Shown one piece after another: positions 1 to 4,937 of a DNA stretch of 5,475 bases. A model generated the notes under the pieces. It was not told the origin of the DNA. It was given only the letters and a program-made list of their open reading frames with translations, and made no database searches. Both the position numbers and the translations under genes were made by a program. The DNA is from Thermoplasmata archaeon. Its GTDB lineage: Archaea; Thermoplasmatota; Thermoplasmata; UBA10834. The stretch lies in assembly GCA_013329135.1 (NCBI GenBank), contig DUKU01000093.1:6120-11594 (forward strand), given 5' to 3'. Position 1 is the stretch's first letter, and every line of letters begins with the position of its first letter.

Positions 1-113
1 TCTTGAGCACAGTCACGGATCTCTCGGCGAACCAGTGAGGATATCATAGGAATGTCTAACCGAGTTGCGTTCCCTGCATGATTCATCGGGATATCTGCCT
101 TCTCCACCTCCAA
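1..113 (-). CDS. Possible 5' end of an unrecognised gene, truncated by the window edge
   Basis: A leftward reading frame is open from the stop codon at 126-128 to the window edge. A TTG at 111-113 follows an AAAGGAG-like Shine-Dalgarno stretch (about 121-127 on the complement) at a 7-base spacing. In-frame ATGs at 84-86 and 45-47 are alternatives. From the TTG the peptide reads MEVEKADIPMNHAGN, then TRLDIPMISSLVRREIRDCA, with no stop. The near-palindromic TATA element at 148-156 could serve this strand too, placing a start site around 120-125 and making the gene divergent from the kinase gene. About 37 residues are visible and I recognise no family. The open frame is short enough to be chance; the ribosome binding site and promoter position are the main support. 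Confidence 0.4.
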   Translation of the reverse strand, partial: MEVEKADIPMNHAGNATRLDIPMISSLVRREIRDCAQ

Positions 114-146
114 CCTGGGTCTCCTTTACCTCCGATGGACGCTAGG

Positions 147-157
147 CTTATATATGC
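147..157. promoter_or_regulatory. TATA box, possibly bidirectional
   Basis: CTTATATATG lies about 50 bases before the kinase ATG. An archaeal start site is usually about 25 bases downstream of the TATA centre, which would be near 178-181. That leaves a 5' leader of about 25 bases containing the GGAGG at 190-194. The element is nearly self-complementary (the other strand reads CATATATAAG), so it could also drive the leftward frame ending at 113. Confidence 0.55.
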
Positions 158-189
158 TGAAAATCGATAGAATCCATACTCACGTGAAT

Positions 190-194
190 GGAGG
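190..194 (+). promoter_or_regulatory. Ribosome binding site of the kinase gene
   Basis: GGAGG ends 9 bases before the ATG at 204. This supports that start over the ATG at 154, which opens a different and short frame. Confidence 0.7.
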
Positions 195-203
195 ATTGGT
201 GAG

Positions 204-1265
204 ATGCAGCCGAGCGTGCTTGCTGTGGATGACGAGTCTGAGTTCCTTGAACTTGAGCAGCATTATCTTGGGATGCACGAAATCGACGTTACTCCCTGTG
301 GTTCAGCACTGGATGCTATCGAAGATGTCAAGTGTGGACACTTCGATGTCGTCGTGTCGGACTTTCAGATGCCGGGAATCAGTGGTATAGACCTGCTGAA
401 GACCCTGAGAAAGGATGGGTATAACCTGGGATTCATCCTTCTCACAGGCAAAGGACGGGAGGACGTAGCAATCGAAGCTTTGAACGAAGGGGCGGACTTC
501 TACCTTCAGAAGGGGGTGGACATGTCGACGCAGTTCGCCCTCTTGGCGAGAGTCATCGATGATCTATGTACTGCGAAGAAAGCAGACACTGCTCGTGTGG
601 ACTCTGAGAACCTACTCAAGATATCCAACAAGCGGATGGATCTCTTGGGTTCCATTACGAGGCACGACATCCGCGGTGAGATCACAATTGCTGACGGGTA
701 CTTGGGCCTTATCGATGAGGAGACGGATCCCGCACGAATCCGAGAACACCTATCGAAGGTGAAGGGCGCCGTCAGGAAGGTACTCGGAATCGTTGAAGTC
801 GCGAGGACGTATCAGATCAACGGAGCCATGAACATCAAGTGGTCTTCACTGGATTCAGCACTGGAACATGCTAGATCTTCTGTGGACTTGCACGGCGTGA
901 CCTTCGTGAACAGATCTGAGGACTGGACCATACTCATTGACCCGCTGCTGGAAATGGTCTGCTCCAACATTCTCTCCAATTCCATTCGGCATGGCGGTCG
1001 TGTCACCAGGATCCAAGTCAGCACCGAGGAGCGAGCAGACGGACTCCATCTGATCATCGAAGATGACGGCGTCGGGATAGCCCCAGACCAGAAGGATAGG
1101 ATATTTTCCATGATCACCCCTGTCGGAATCCCTCACGGTCTCGCGATAGCCAGGCGAATACTCGAGGCTGAGCAGATCAAGATTGAGGAGATCGGTATGC
1201 TTGGGGAGGGCGCGAAATTCGTGTTGCATTTCCCAGTTGGGCTGTATAAGCGGGGCCGTGTTTGA
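204..1265 (+). CDS. Hybrid receiver domain-histidine kinase (two-component signalling)
   Basis: This cytoplasmic signalling protein of 353 residues has no membrane segment. Residues 4-120 form a receiver domain: acidic pair D9-D10, phospho-acceptor D53 in SDFQMPG, T81 and K103. A short linker (about 121-145) leads to an archaeal-type H-box with H154 in SITRHDIRGE and a dimerisation helix pair to about 205. The ATPase domain shows an N-box (N255 and N259, then H263) and a G1 box (DDGVGI, D288-G291). The ATP lid is short and the G2 box is reduced (PHGLAIARR, from about 310). The layout suggests that it receives phosphate or a signal through the receiver and relays it through H154. No output regulator or sensor domain is visible nearby, so its partner is unknown. 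Start chosen from the GGAGG at 190-194 and the TATA box near 148. The gene lies outside the tRNA-repeat array, pointing toward it. Confidence 0.93.
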   Translation: MQPSVLAVDDESEFLELEQHYLGMHEIDVTPCGSALDAIEDVKCGHFDVVVSDFQMPGISGIDLLKTLRKDGYNLGFILLTGKGREDVAIEALNEGADFYLQKGVDMSTQFALLARVIDDLCTAKKADTARVDSENLLKISNKRMDLLGSITRHDIRGEITIADGYLGLIDEETDPARIREHLSKVKGAVRKVLGIVEVARTYQINGAMNIKWSSLDSALEHARSSVDLHGVTFVNRSEDWTILIDPLLEMVCSNILSNSIRHGGRVTRIQVSTEERADGLHLIIEDDGVGIAPDQKDRIFSMITPVGIPHGLAIARRILEAEQIKIEEIGMLGEGAKFVLHFPVGLYKRGRV

Positions 1266-1266
1266 G

Positions 1267-1294
1267 TCCCTGCGGGGTTGCGCTGTGCCAGGGA
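1267..1294 (+). terminator. Stem-loop just after the kinase gene, possible 3'-end structure
   Basis: TCCCTG (1267-1272) pairs with CAGGGA (1289-1294) around a 16-base loop that itself contains GCG and CGC. It begins two bases after the TGA stop. There is no T-run after it, so a termination role is only inferred from position. Confidence 0.3.
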
Positions 1295-1406
1295 TTCCAC
1301 AGAGTGCTTGGATGTCATGGTGATGTTCGGCCGTTGTGGGGGACCCCCGAGTGCGGCAGGAGTAGTTGACTGAGGATGGGGACTGTTTGCTCGTCTGCGC
1401 ATGGGT

Positions 1407-1467
1407 GTGCGGCCGTCGGGCCCTGAACCCGGAGTGAGCCAGGCTCCCTCTTTCTGATTCTAATCAA
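1407..1467 (-). repeat. tRNA-Gly-derived repeat, copy A
   Basis: The first 13 bases (1407-1419, GTGCGGCCGTCGG) match the 3' end of the intact tRNA-Gly gene at 3480 and the base beside it. On the complement the copy carries a T-arm with a GGGTTCA start and CCCG partner, then the acceptor strand CGGCCGCA. The rest does not follow the intact tRNA. It holds a GAGCCTGGCTC hairpin, with AGCCTGG also found in the tRNA D-loop region, and a TGATT/AATCA inverted repeat at 1455-1466. The 5' acceptor strand is absent, so it cannot be a working tRNA. It shares its non-tRNA half with copies B and C, so it is a module boundary and not just a decayed tRNA. Confidence 0.8.
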
Positions 1468-1483
1468 CCGCATAGTGTTGCAT

Positions 1484-1529
1484 CTCGGGAAGGATAACGA
1501 AAAGGAGGGGCTAATTGCCCCTTACCGAG
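1484..1529. other. Nested stem-loop near the left end of module 1
   Basis: GGGGC (1507-1511) pairs with GCCCC (1517-1521) around a TAATT loop. An outer CTCGG (1484-1488) pairs with CCGAG (1525-1529). The GGATAACGA inside (1492-1500) recurs beside copy B at 2192-2200, also followed by CCCCTT. The shared arrangement suggests a conserved left end of the inserted modules. For leftward transcription it lies well beyond the end of the gene at 1657-2037. Confidence 0.5.
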
Positions 1530-1601
1530 TCTCTTACATTTCCTCGCCTATGCGGGCTCTTCATCAGGCGCGCCTCGTAGAACTGCAACGGCCCCATCTG
1601 G

Positions 1602-1625
1602 CAATCCGTTAGTCAAACGGGATTG
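1602..1625 (-). terminator. Imperfect palindrome after the first zinc-ribbon gene, possible 3'-end structure
   Basis: CAATCCGTT (1602-1610) pairs with AACGG plus GATTG (1616-1625) around a five-base AGTCA loop, with one bulged G. It sits about 30 bases beyond the stop of the leftward gene. No clear T-run follows, so it could equally be an RNA-stability hairpin or a protein-binding palindrome. The rest of 1266-1656 holds repeat A and the nested stem-loop; I see no gene there. Confidence 0.4.
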
Positions 1626-1656
1626 AGGTTCACATACGTCCACAACTAGTTATCAC

Positions 1657-2037
1657 TCATCTGTAGAGCGCATCCTCGTCGAGTGATAGTGTGTGGTACA
1701 CGGCAACGATCAGCAGCACGAAGAAGACGGATATGATGATGAAGAGCACTTGTGTGAGTGTGTCATTAGTTATGAACGCCATGAATAGAAGGAATGCGAC
1801 CATGAATGCCACCGGAATGCTACTCCTGGCTATCCATCTCCTCCTCTGCGCAATGCTCCACGATGCCGGGTTGATGAAGGGGGCTTCACGGACAATGCCC
1901 TCTTCGACAACTCTGCGTTCATCGAGTAGCCAACTAGGCACGCTTGAGTCGGTCATCTTAGCATCCAGCTTTCCTCCGCAGCGGCAACAGTAATCGTTGT
2001 CTGGGAGATTCTCGGTCTCACAATGCGGACACTTCAT
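1657..2037 (-). CDS. Zinc-ribbon protein with two membrane helices
   Basis: This protein of 126 residues has a compact N-terminal zinc ribbon, CPHC (C3, C6) and CCRCG (C17/C18, C20), of the kind annotated as a zinc-ribbon domain in many small archaeal proteins. A polar linker with several acidic residues (about 25-60) and a basic patch QRRRW (64-68) follow. Two hydrophobic helices come next (about 74-89 and 96-114), then a short acidic tail. The topology predicts both ends in the cytoplasm, with the ribbon as a cytoplasmic head. Function is unknown. The ATG is supported by GGAGG at 2045-2049, spaced 7 bases. It is the only gene between repeats A and B, and repeat B lies about 90 bases upstream on the same strand as the tRNA-like reading. 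The architecture resembles the next module's protein, without obvious sequence identity. Confidence 0.8.
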   Translation of the reverse strand: MKCPHCETENLPDNDYCCRCGGKLDAKMTDSSVPSWLLDERRVVEEGIVREAPFINPASWSIAQRRRWIARSSIPVAFMVAFLLFMAFITNDTLTQVLFIIISVFFVLLIVAVYHTLSLDEDALYR

Positions 2038-2044
2038 CGCGATT

Positions 2045-2049
2045 CCTCC
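2045..2049 (-). promoter_or_regulatory. Ribosome binding site of the first zinc-ribbon gene
   Basis: The complement reads GGAGG, 7 bases before the ATG at 2037. It fixes the start and makes the frame credible as a real gene. Confidence 0.65.
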
Positions 2050-2104
2050 AGATGCCTACGGACTTGGATGCACTTCTGTATTTCGCTGTCATTCCGCCCC
2101 TATG

Positions 2105-2187
2105 ACCTTTCCTCAGAAAGATGGCCGTGCGGCCGTCGGACCTTGAATCCTGAGCGAGCCAGGCGCTCTTTTTCTGGTTTCAATCAG
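2105..2187 (-). repeat. tRNA-Gly-derived repeat, copy B
   Basis: GCCGTGCGGCCGTCGG (2124-2139) is identical to 3476-3491 at the intact tRNA-Gly and to 2657-2672 in copy C. On the complement the T-arm is GGA, TTCAAGG, TCC. The intact tRNA has GGG and CCC in these places, so pairing is kept although the bases changed. Next comes a 5-bp stem with a 7-base loop (GAGCG 2152-2156, CGCTC 2164-2168), the geometry of an anticodon arm, followed on the plus strand by five T. A CTGGTT/AATCAG inverted repeat ends the copy (2174-2187). Before the core, a CTTTC/GAAAG hairpin and ATGGCCG resemble the flank of copy C. The 5' acceptor strand is missing. Confidence 0.85.
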
Positions 2188-2224
2188 GAGGGGATAACGA
2201 GATTAAGACCTCTCTCGCCCCTTC
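2187..2224 (-). terminator. Long stem-loop between repeat B and the second zinc-ribbon gene
   Basis: GGAGGGG (2187-2193) pairs with CCCCTTC (2218-2224) with one G-T pair. After a one-sided ATAA bulge, CGAGA (2198-2202) pairs with TCTCG (2213-2217). It starts 26 bases beyond the stop of the leftward gene at 2250, so it may mark that transcript's 3' end. Its GGATAACGA segment is shared with the stem-loop at 1484-1529, so it may instead be part of the module end. Confidence 0.5.
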
Positions 2225-2249
2225 TCTATGGCCGTCTTCGCGGCGAGAA

Positions 2250-2576
2250 CTATGACCTCAGCATTTCAAATGCACAGTCGGGACAGTAGCGCGAGAACAT
2301 CTTCGACTTTCGCCAGCTCCTGAATAGGACGATTACCATGAGGAGAATCGCGCCAAGAAGAACAATAAGAACCATGGTAGCAAACGAGAAGTCACCGTTT
2401 GCGAGGGCTTCACCAACAACATTGCCCAGACCGATTAGACGCCCTACGATGAACGAAGCTGCAAGGATGCAGATTAAGATCCTCAGGGGGTGGCGTGTCA
2501 GATATGGGCATCTTCGTGGATTCGATGAGTCCCAATCCGATTTGTATTCTCTTCCACACCCCGCGCAGATGGCCAT
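2250..2576 (-). CDS. Small two-helix membrane protein with CxxC pairs at both ends
   Basis: This protein of 108 residues has CAGCG (C4, C7) at the N-terminus and another cysteine at C23 (RRCPYL). Two hydrophobic helices follow (about 33-50 and 67-86), then a basic loop RSWRKSK, then CPDC (C98, C101) near the C-terminus. Two helices put both ends on the same side. The basic loop after helix 2 suggests that side is the cytoplasm, so the terminal CxxC pairs could join into one zinc site; that is inference. I recognise no family and function is unknown. An in-frame stop lies just upstream (TGA, 18 bases before), so the ATG at 2576 is the first usable start. It lacks a nearby Shine-Dalgarno, so translation may be leaderless or weak. 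It is the only gene between repeats B and C. Confidence 0.7.
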   Translation of the reverse strand: MAICAGCGREYKSDWDSSNPRRCPYLTRHPLRILICILAASFIVGRLIGLGNVVGEALANGDFSFATMVLIVLLGAILLMVIVLFRSWRKSKMFSRYCPDCAFEMLRS

Positions 2577-2641
2577 CAGGCAGAGAGAATGTCATTCCTT
2601 CCTCATGGTTCTATCTCCGGAGCCCCGCCCCCTGATGGCCT

Positions 2642-2720
2642 CTTCTCACGGAGATGGCCGTGCGGCCGTCGGGCCATGAACCCAAGGCGAGCCGGACATC
2701 CTCTTTCTGATTTCAATCAA
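2642..2720 (-). repeat. tRNA-Gly-derived repeat, copy C
   Basis: It holds the same 16-base core as copy B and the intact tRNA (2657-2672). On the complement, TTGGG, TTCATGG and CCCGA form a complete five-pair T-arm ahead of CGGCCGCA. The D-like or anticodon-like hairpin of copies A and B is eroded here, but CTCTTTCTGATTTCAATCA with its TGATT/AATCA inverted repeat (2708-2719) is kept almost as in A and B. The bases before the core (TCTCACGGAGATGGCCG) resemble those before the intact tRNA 3' end (TCTCATTGAAGAATTGCCG). Similarity across modules therefore covers both sides of the tRNA fragment. Confidence 0.85.
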
Positions 2721-2812
2721 GACGGAGAGGTCGGGACACGAGGCATATCGTTTCGAGGGAGTTGCTATGTACTGGCGAATCGATATCGCCAGGCGGAGTG
2801 TGAAGCCCGCAT

Positions 2813-3469
2813 ATGCTCAAGTTCCCCTGCCTCCTGACAAGCCCGAAGAAGCGTCGCATGATGGCAGTTGTTGCCGTCATTGCCGTTGCAGTTGTAGTCA
2901 GCTGGACGGTATTCTACTATGTGATTCGATCGGCGGGTACTGGCCCACTCGTCTGGCCTGAGTTGGGGTTGACCATGCATGATAGCGCTGGGTTGACAAT
3001 AACGGTCACCGACGTGACACACGACGTAGACTGGTCGAGTGCTGTTGTGATGCTGGAGGACCTTGACGGCGGTGTCCTCTGGGATTGGCGGCCCACCCAG
3101 GATGGGCTCACCGACCCAGAGGGAGACGTGATTACCCTGTTACTGACGTCTTCGAATTCACTGGGAAACATGACCGTATACTGTACTGTCACGGATATTT
3201 CCGGGAACGGATGCATCAACATAGGCGACTACATCGCCCTCATGCCGATTGGCGGCGAGCTCGATGCAGAGTCAACCTATGAAGTGCGTTTCATCTATGC
3301 ACCGATGGATGAACTGATGGGGAGTCTCAAGTTCCAACCCGGAGAAGGCGAATTGGAACCTTCCAGTCTCTCGCTTCCTCTGGCAGCTATTGCCTCGGCA
3401 GCGTCAGTCGTTTCTGTGATTGTCTTGGTGGCCTACCTGCGACGCAAGGAGGGCACAGGGTCTCATTGA
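2813..3469 (+). CDS. Membrane-anchored protein with an exported beta-rich domain
   Basis: This protein of 218 residues has a basic N-terminus (PKKRR, 11-15) and a hydrophobic helix (about 17-39). A predicted outside domain of about 145 residues follows, rich in V, T and D, with stretches such as TITVTDVTHDVDWSS (62-76) and NGCINIGDYIALMP (132-145). A second helix (about 188-209) is followed by RRKEG. The positive charges at both ends predict an N-in, C-in protein with its middle domain outside the cell. The style resembles archaeal surface or pilin-like proteins, but there is no clear prepilin cleavage motif, so I leave the function open. An in-frame TGA at 2801-2803 limits the start to ATG 2813 or the ATGs at 2858/2861. 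GGAG at 2795-2798 is rather far (14 bases) from 2813. It is the only rightward gene in the array, and its stop is 10 bases from the 3' end of the tRNA. Confidence 0.75.
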   Translation: MLKFPCLLTSPKKRRMMAVVAVIAVAVVVSWTVFYYVIRSAGTGPLVWPELGLTMHDSAGLTITVTDVTHDVDWSSAVVMLEDLDGGVLWDWRPTQDGLTDPEGDVITLLLTSSNSLGNMTVYCTVTDISGNGCINIGDYIALMPIGGELDAESTYEVRFIYAPMDELMGSLKFQPGEGELEPSSLSLPLAAIASAASVVSVIVLVAYLRRKEGTGSH

Positions 3470-3479
3470 AGAATTGCCG

Positions 3480-3553
3480 TGCGGCCGTCGGGATTTGAAC
3501 CCGAGTCTCTAGCTTGGCAAGCTAAAGTGATAACCAGGCTACACTACGGCCGC
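3480..3553 (-). tRNA. tRNA-Gly, anticodon GCC
   Basis: A complete 74-base cloverleaf reads on the complement. The 7-bp acceptor stem is GCGGCCG with CGGCCGC, and the discriminator is A at 3480. The anticodon arm has loop TTGCCAA (anticodon GCC) and the T-arm is TCGGG, TTCAAAT, CCCGA. No CCA is encoded (the next bases are CGG), as in many archaea, so it would be added after transcription. The gene has no intron. Its 3' part is copied in three diverged repeats to the left, which identifies this as the target or parent site of the array. Its own promoter is at 3582-3592. Confidence 0.97.
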
Positions 3554-3581
3554 ATCCAGGCACGCCTCCAATAACGAGGGG

Positions 3582-3592
3582 CCATTTATACC
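3582..3592 (-). promoter_or_regulatory. TATA box of tRNA-Gly, overlapping the folC stop
   Basis: The complement reads GGTATAAATGG preceded by AAG, which fits a purine-rich B recognition element. Its centre is about 34 bases from the tRNA 5' end, giving a short leader of roughly 9 bases if initiation is about 25 bases downstream. The TAA stop of folC (3586-3588) lies inside the box. Confidence 0.75.
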
Positions 3593-4908
3593 TTATGCGT
3601 TCGCTCTCGGTCCGCCTTCTCCATCACTCTGCGCCACTGGATGGCCTCGCCTACCAGGTACAGTGAGCCTATCACGCACACCCCCTTGCCTCTGCAGTCG
3701 GCGAGCGCGCGCTCGATTGCCTTTCCCGAGTCTGCGACGACGCTCATCGGCCCCTTGTATCCCTGCCTCACGATTTCGCCGAGCGCCTCGGCCTCTAGCG
3801 CCCTCTTGTTATCCACCTGCGTGACTACGATCCAGTCCGCATGAGGCGCCAGGGCATCTACGATCCCTTTCGCATCCTTGTCCTTCATGCACCCAAGCAC
3901 GAATGTGAGGGGCGTCATCCTCAGCGCCTCCAGGGTCTTCGCGGTCGTCCGCGCTCCATCCGGGTTGTGGCTCCCGTCGAACATGAGCATGGGCCCCCTG
4001 GATACGACATCAAGTCTGCCCGGCCACCTCGCCGCCCTGAGCGCCTTCCTGACCTCCTCGTCCGTTACGTTCACGCCCTTCTGGTCCAGACGCTCCACGG
4101 CCGCGATGGCCGCAGCGGCGTTCTCCGCCTGGTATCCGCCCAGGAGGCTCGTCTTGAGGCCTGGGAGATCCCGCCGTCCACTGTAATCGAATCGCGTGCC
4201 GGACATGCTCTGGCTCACGTTGGAGACATCGAAGTGCTCTCCGAGCTTCGCGAGGTCGCACCCATGTCCGAGACAGGTGTCCTGGAACAGCCTGAGCACC
4301 TCGGGGTCCCTCTCGCAGGTCACGACATCACATCCGCGCTTGATGATCCCCGCCTTCTCGCCAGCAATCTCCAATAGCGTCTTGCCGAGGTAGTCCGTGT
4401 GCTCGAGCCCTATGCGGGTTATGGCTGTCACATCAGGCTGGATGATGTTCGTGGCGTCCAACCTCCCTCCCATGCCGACTTCCGCCACCACGTAGTCGAC
4501 CTTCATGTCCCTGAAGTACCTGAATGCCAGACCGGTGGTGAACTCGAAGAACGTGAGCTGCTTCTCCTTCCCTTGCGAGGCCATGTCCTCCATGTGGGTC
4601 CTCAGCTCATCTCCGAGTCTAACGACGTCCCTCTGGGGGATCATCCTCCCGTCGACCTTGATCCGTTCTCTGAAATCCACGAGATGAGGAGACGTGTACA
4701 GTCCGACCTTGAGCCCGTGCTGCCTGAGCATCTCGGAGACGAACGTGCATACCGAACCCTTCCCGTTCGTGCCCGTCACGTGGACCGACCTGAAGCCGAG
4801 GTGAGGATCCCCTATCCTCTTCGAGAATTCCCTCATGTTGTCCAGGCCGAACTTGATGCCGAACCTTTCCAGGTTGAACATCCAGTCGACCATCTGGGAA
4901 TAGGACAT
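3586..4908 (-). CDS. folC: Folylpolyglutamate synthase / dihydrofolate synthase family
   Basis: The enzyme joins glutamate to dihydropteroate and/or adds further glutamates to folate by an ATP-driven acyl-phosphate mechanism in the cytoplasm. The 440 residues fit the usual family length. Visible motifs in order: P-loop TGTNGKGS (45-52), YTSPHLVDFRERI (71-83), FEFTTGLAFRYF (121-132), AEVGMGGRLDATN (142-154), GLEHTDYLG (167-175, H170), EKAGIIK (184-190), WPGRLD (295-300), and FDGSHNPDGA (310-319) at the start of the C-terminal glutamate-ligase domain. GSLYLVGE (414-421) lies near the end. ATG 4908 has no Shine-Dalgarno, but a TATA-like box lies about 26 bases upstream, fitting a leaderless message. 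It lies 24 bp after the asparagine synthase-like gene on the same strand. Whether the product modifies folate or a methanopterin-type cofactor cannot be read from sequence. Confidence 0.95.
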   Translation of the reverse strand: MSYSQMVDWMFNLERFGIKFGLDNMREFSKRIGDPHLGFRSVHVTGTNGKGSVCTFVSEMLRQHGLKVGLYTSPHLVDFRERIKVDGRMIPQRDVVRLGDELRTHMEDMASQGKEKQLTFFEFTTGLAFRYFRDMKVDYVVAEVGMGGRLDATNIIQPDVTAITRIGLEHTDYLGKTLLEIAGEKAGIIKRGCDVVTCERDPEVLRLFQDTCLGHGCDLAKLGEHFDVSNVSQSMSGTRFDYSGRRDLPGLKTSLLGGYQAENAAAAIAAVERLDQKGVNVTDEEVRKALRAARWPGRLDVVSRGPMLMFDGSHNPDGARTTAKTLEALRMTPLTFVLGCMKDKDAKGIVDALAPHADWIVVTQVDNKRALEAEALGEIVRQGYKGPMSVVADSGKAIERALADCRGKGVCVIGSLYLVGEAIQWRRVMEKADRERTHKV

Positions 4909-4929
4909 GCAGGGTGTGAATGGAATCCT

Positions 4930-4937
4930 GTATTAAG
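4930..4937 (-). promoter_or_regulatory. TATA-like box for folC, overlapping the upstream stop
   Basis: The complement reads CTTAATAC, centred about 26 bases before the folC ATG, so transcription would begin at or beside the start codon. It includes the TAA stop of the preceding gene (4933-4935). The box is weak, and read-through from the upstream gene is the alternative. Confidence 0.4.

Noticed and set aside
855..1229. Leftward open frames inside the kinase gene
   Set aside because: Shadows of a gene with a full set of kinase and receiver motifs.
1407..1467. Functional tRNA genes at the three repeats
   Set aside because: Each lacks the 5' acceptor strand and a normal D-arm and anticodon arm, so no complete cloverleaf forms.
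1538..1575. C/D box RNA on the minus strand
   Set aside because: A CTGATGA box-like match is present, but no D box or paired C'/D' boxes are found at suitable distances.
2023..2289. 88-codon rightward open frame across repeat B
   Set aside because: It runs through the tRNA-derived repeat and the start of a real leftward gene, and has no ribosome binding site or family signal.
2338..2679. 113-codon rightward open frame
   Set aside because: Antisense to the split-CxxC gene. The leftward frame has paired CxxC motifs and clean membrane helices, which are more convincing.
1407..2720. CRISPR array
   Set aside because: The repeats are diverged and 530-820 bases apart with genes between them, which is unlike the regular short spacing of CRISPR.
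1407..3479. Classical integron cassette array
   Set aside because: The spacing is suggestive, but no integron integrase or typical attC site is visible and the repeats derive from a tRNA gene; I keep only the analogy.
3841..4377. 178-codon rightward open frame
   Set aside because: Antisense shadow inside folC, with no recognisable motif.
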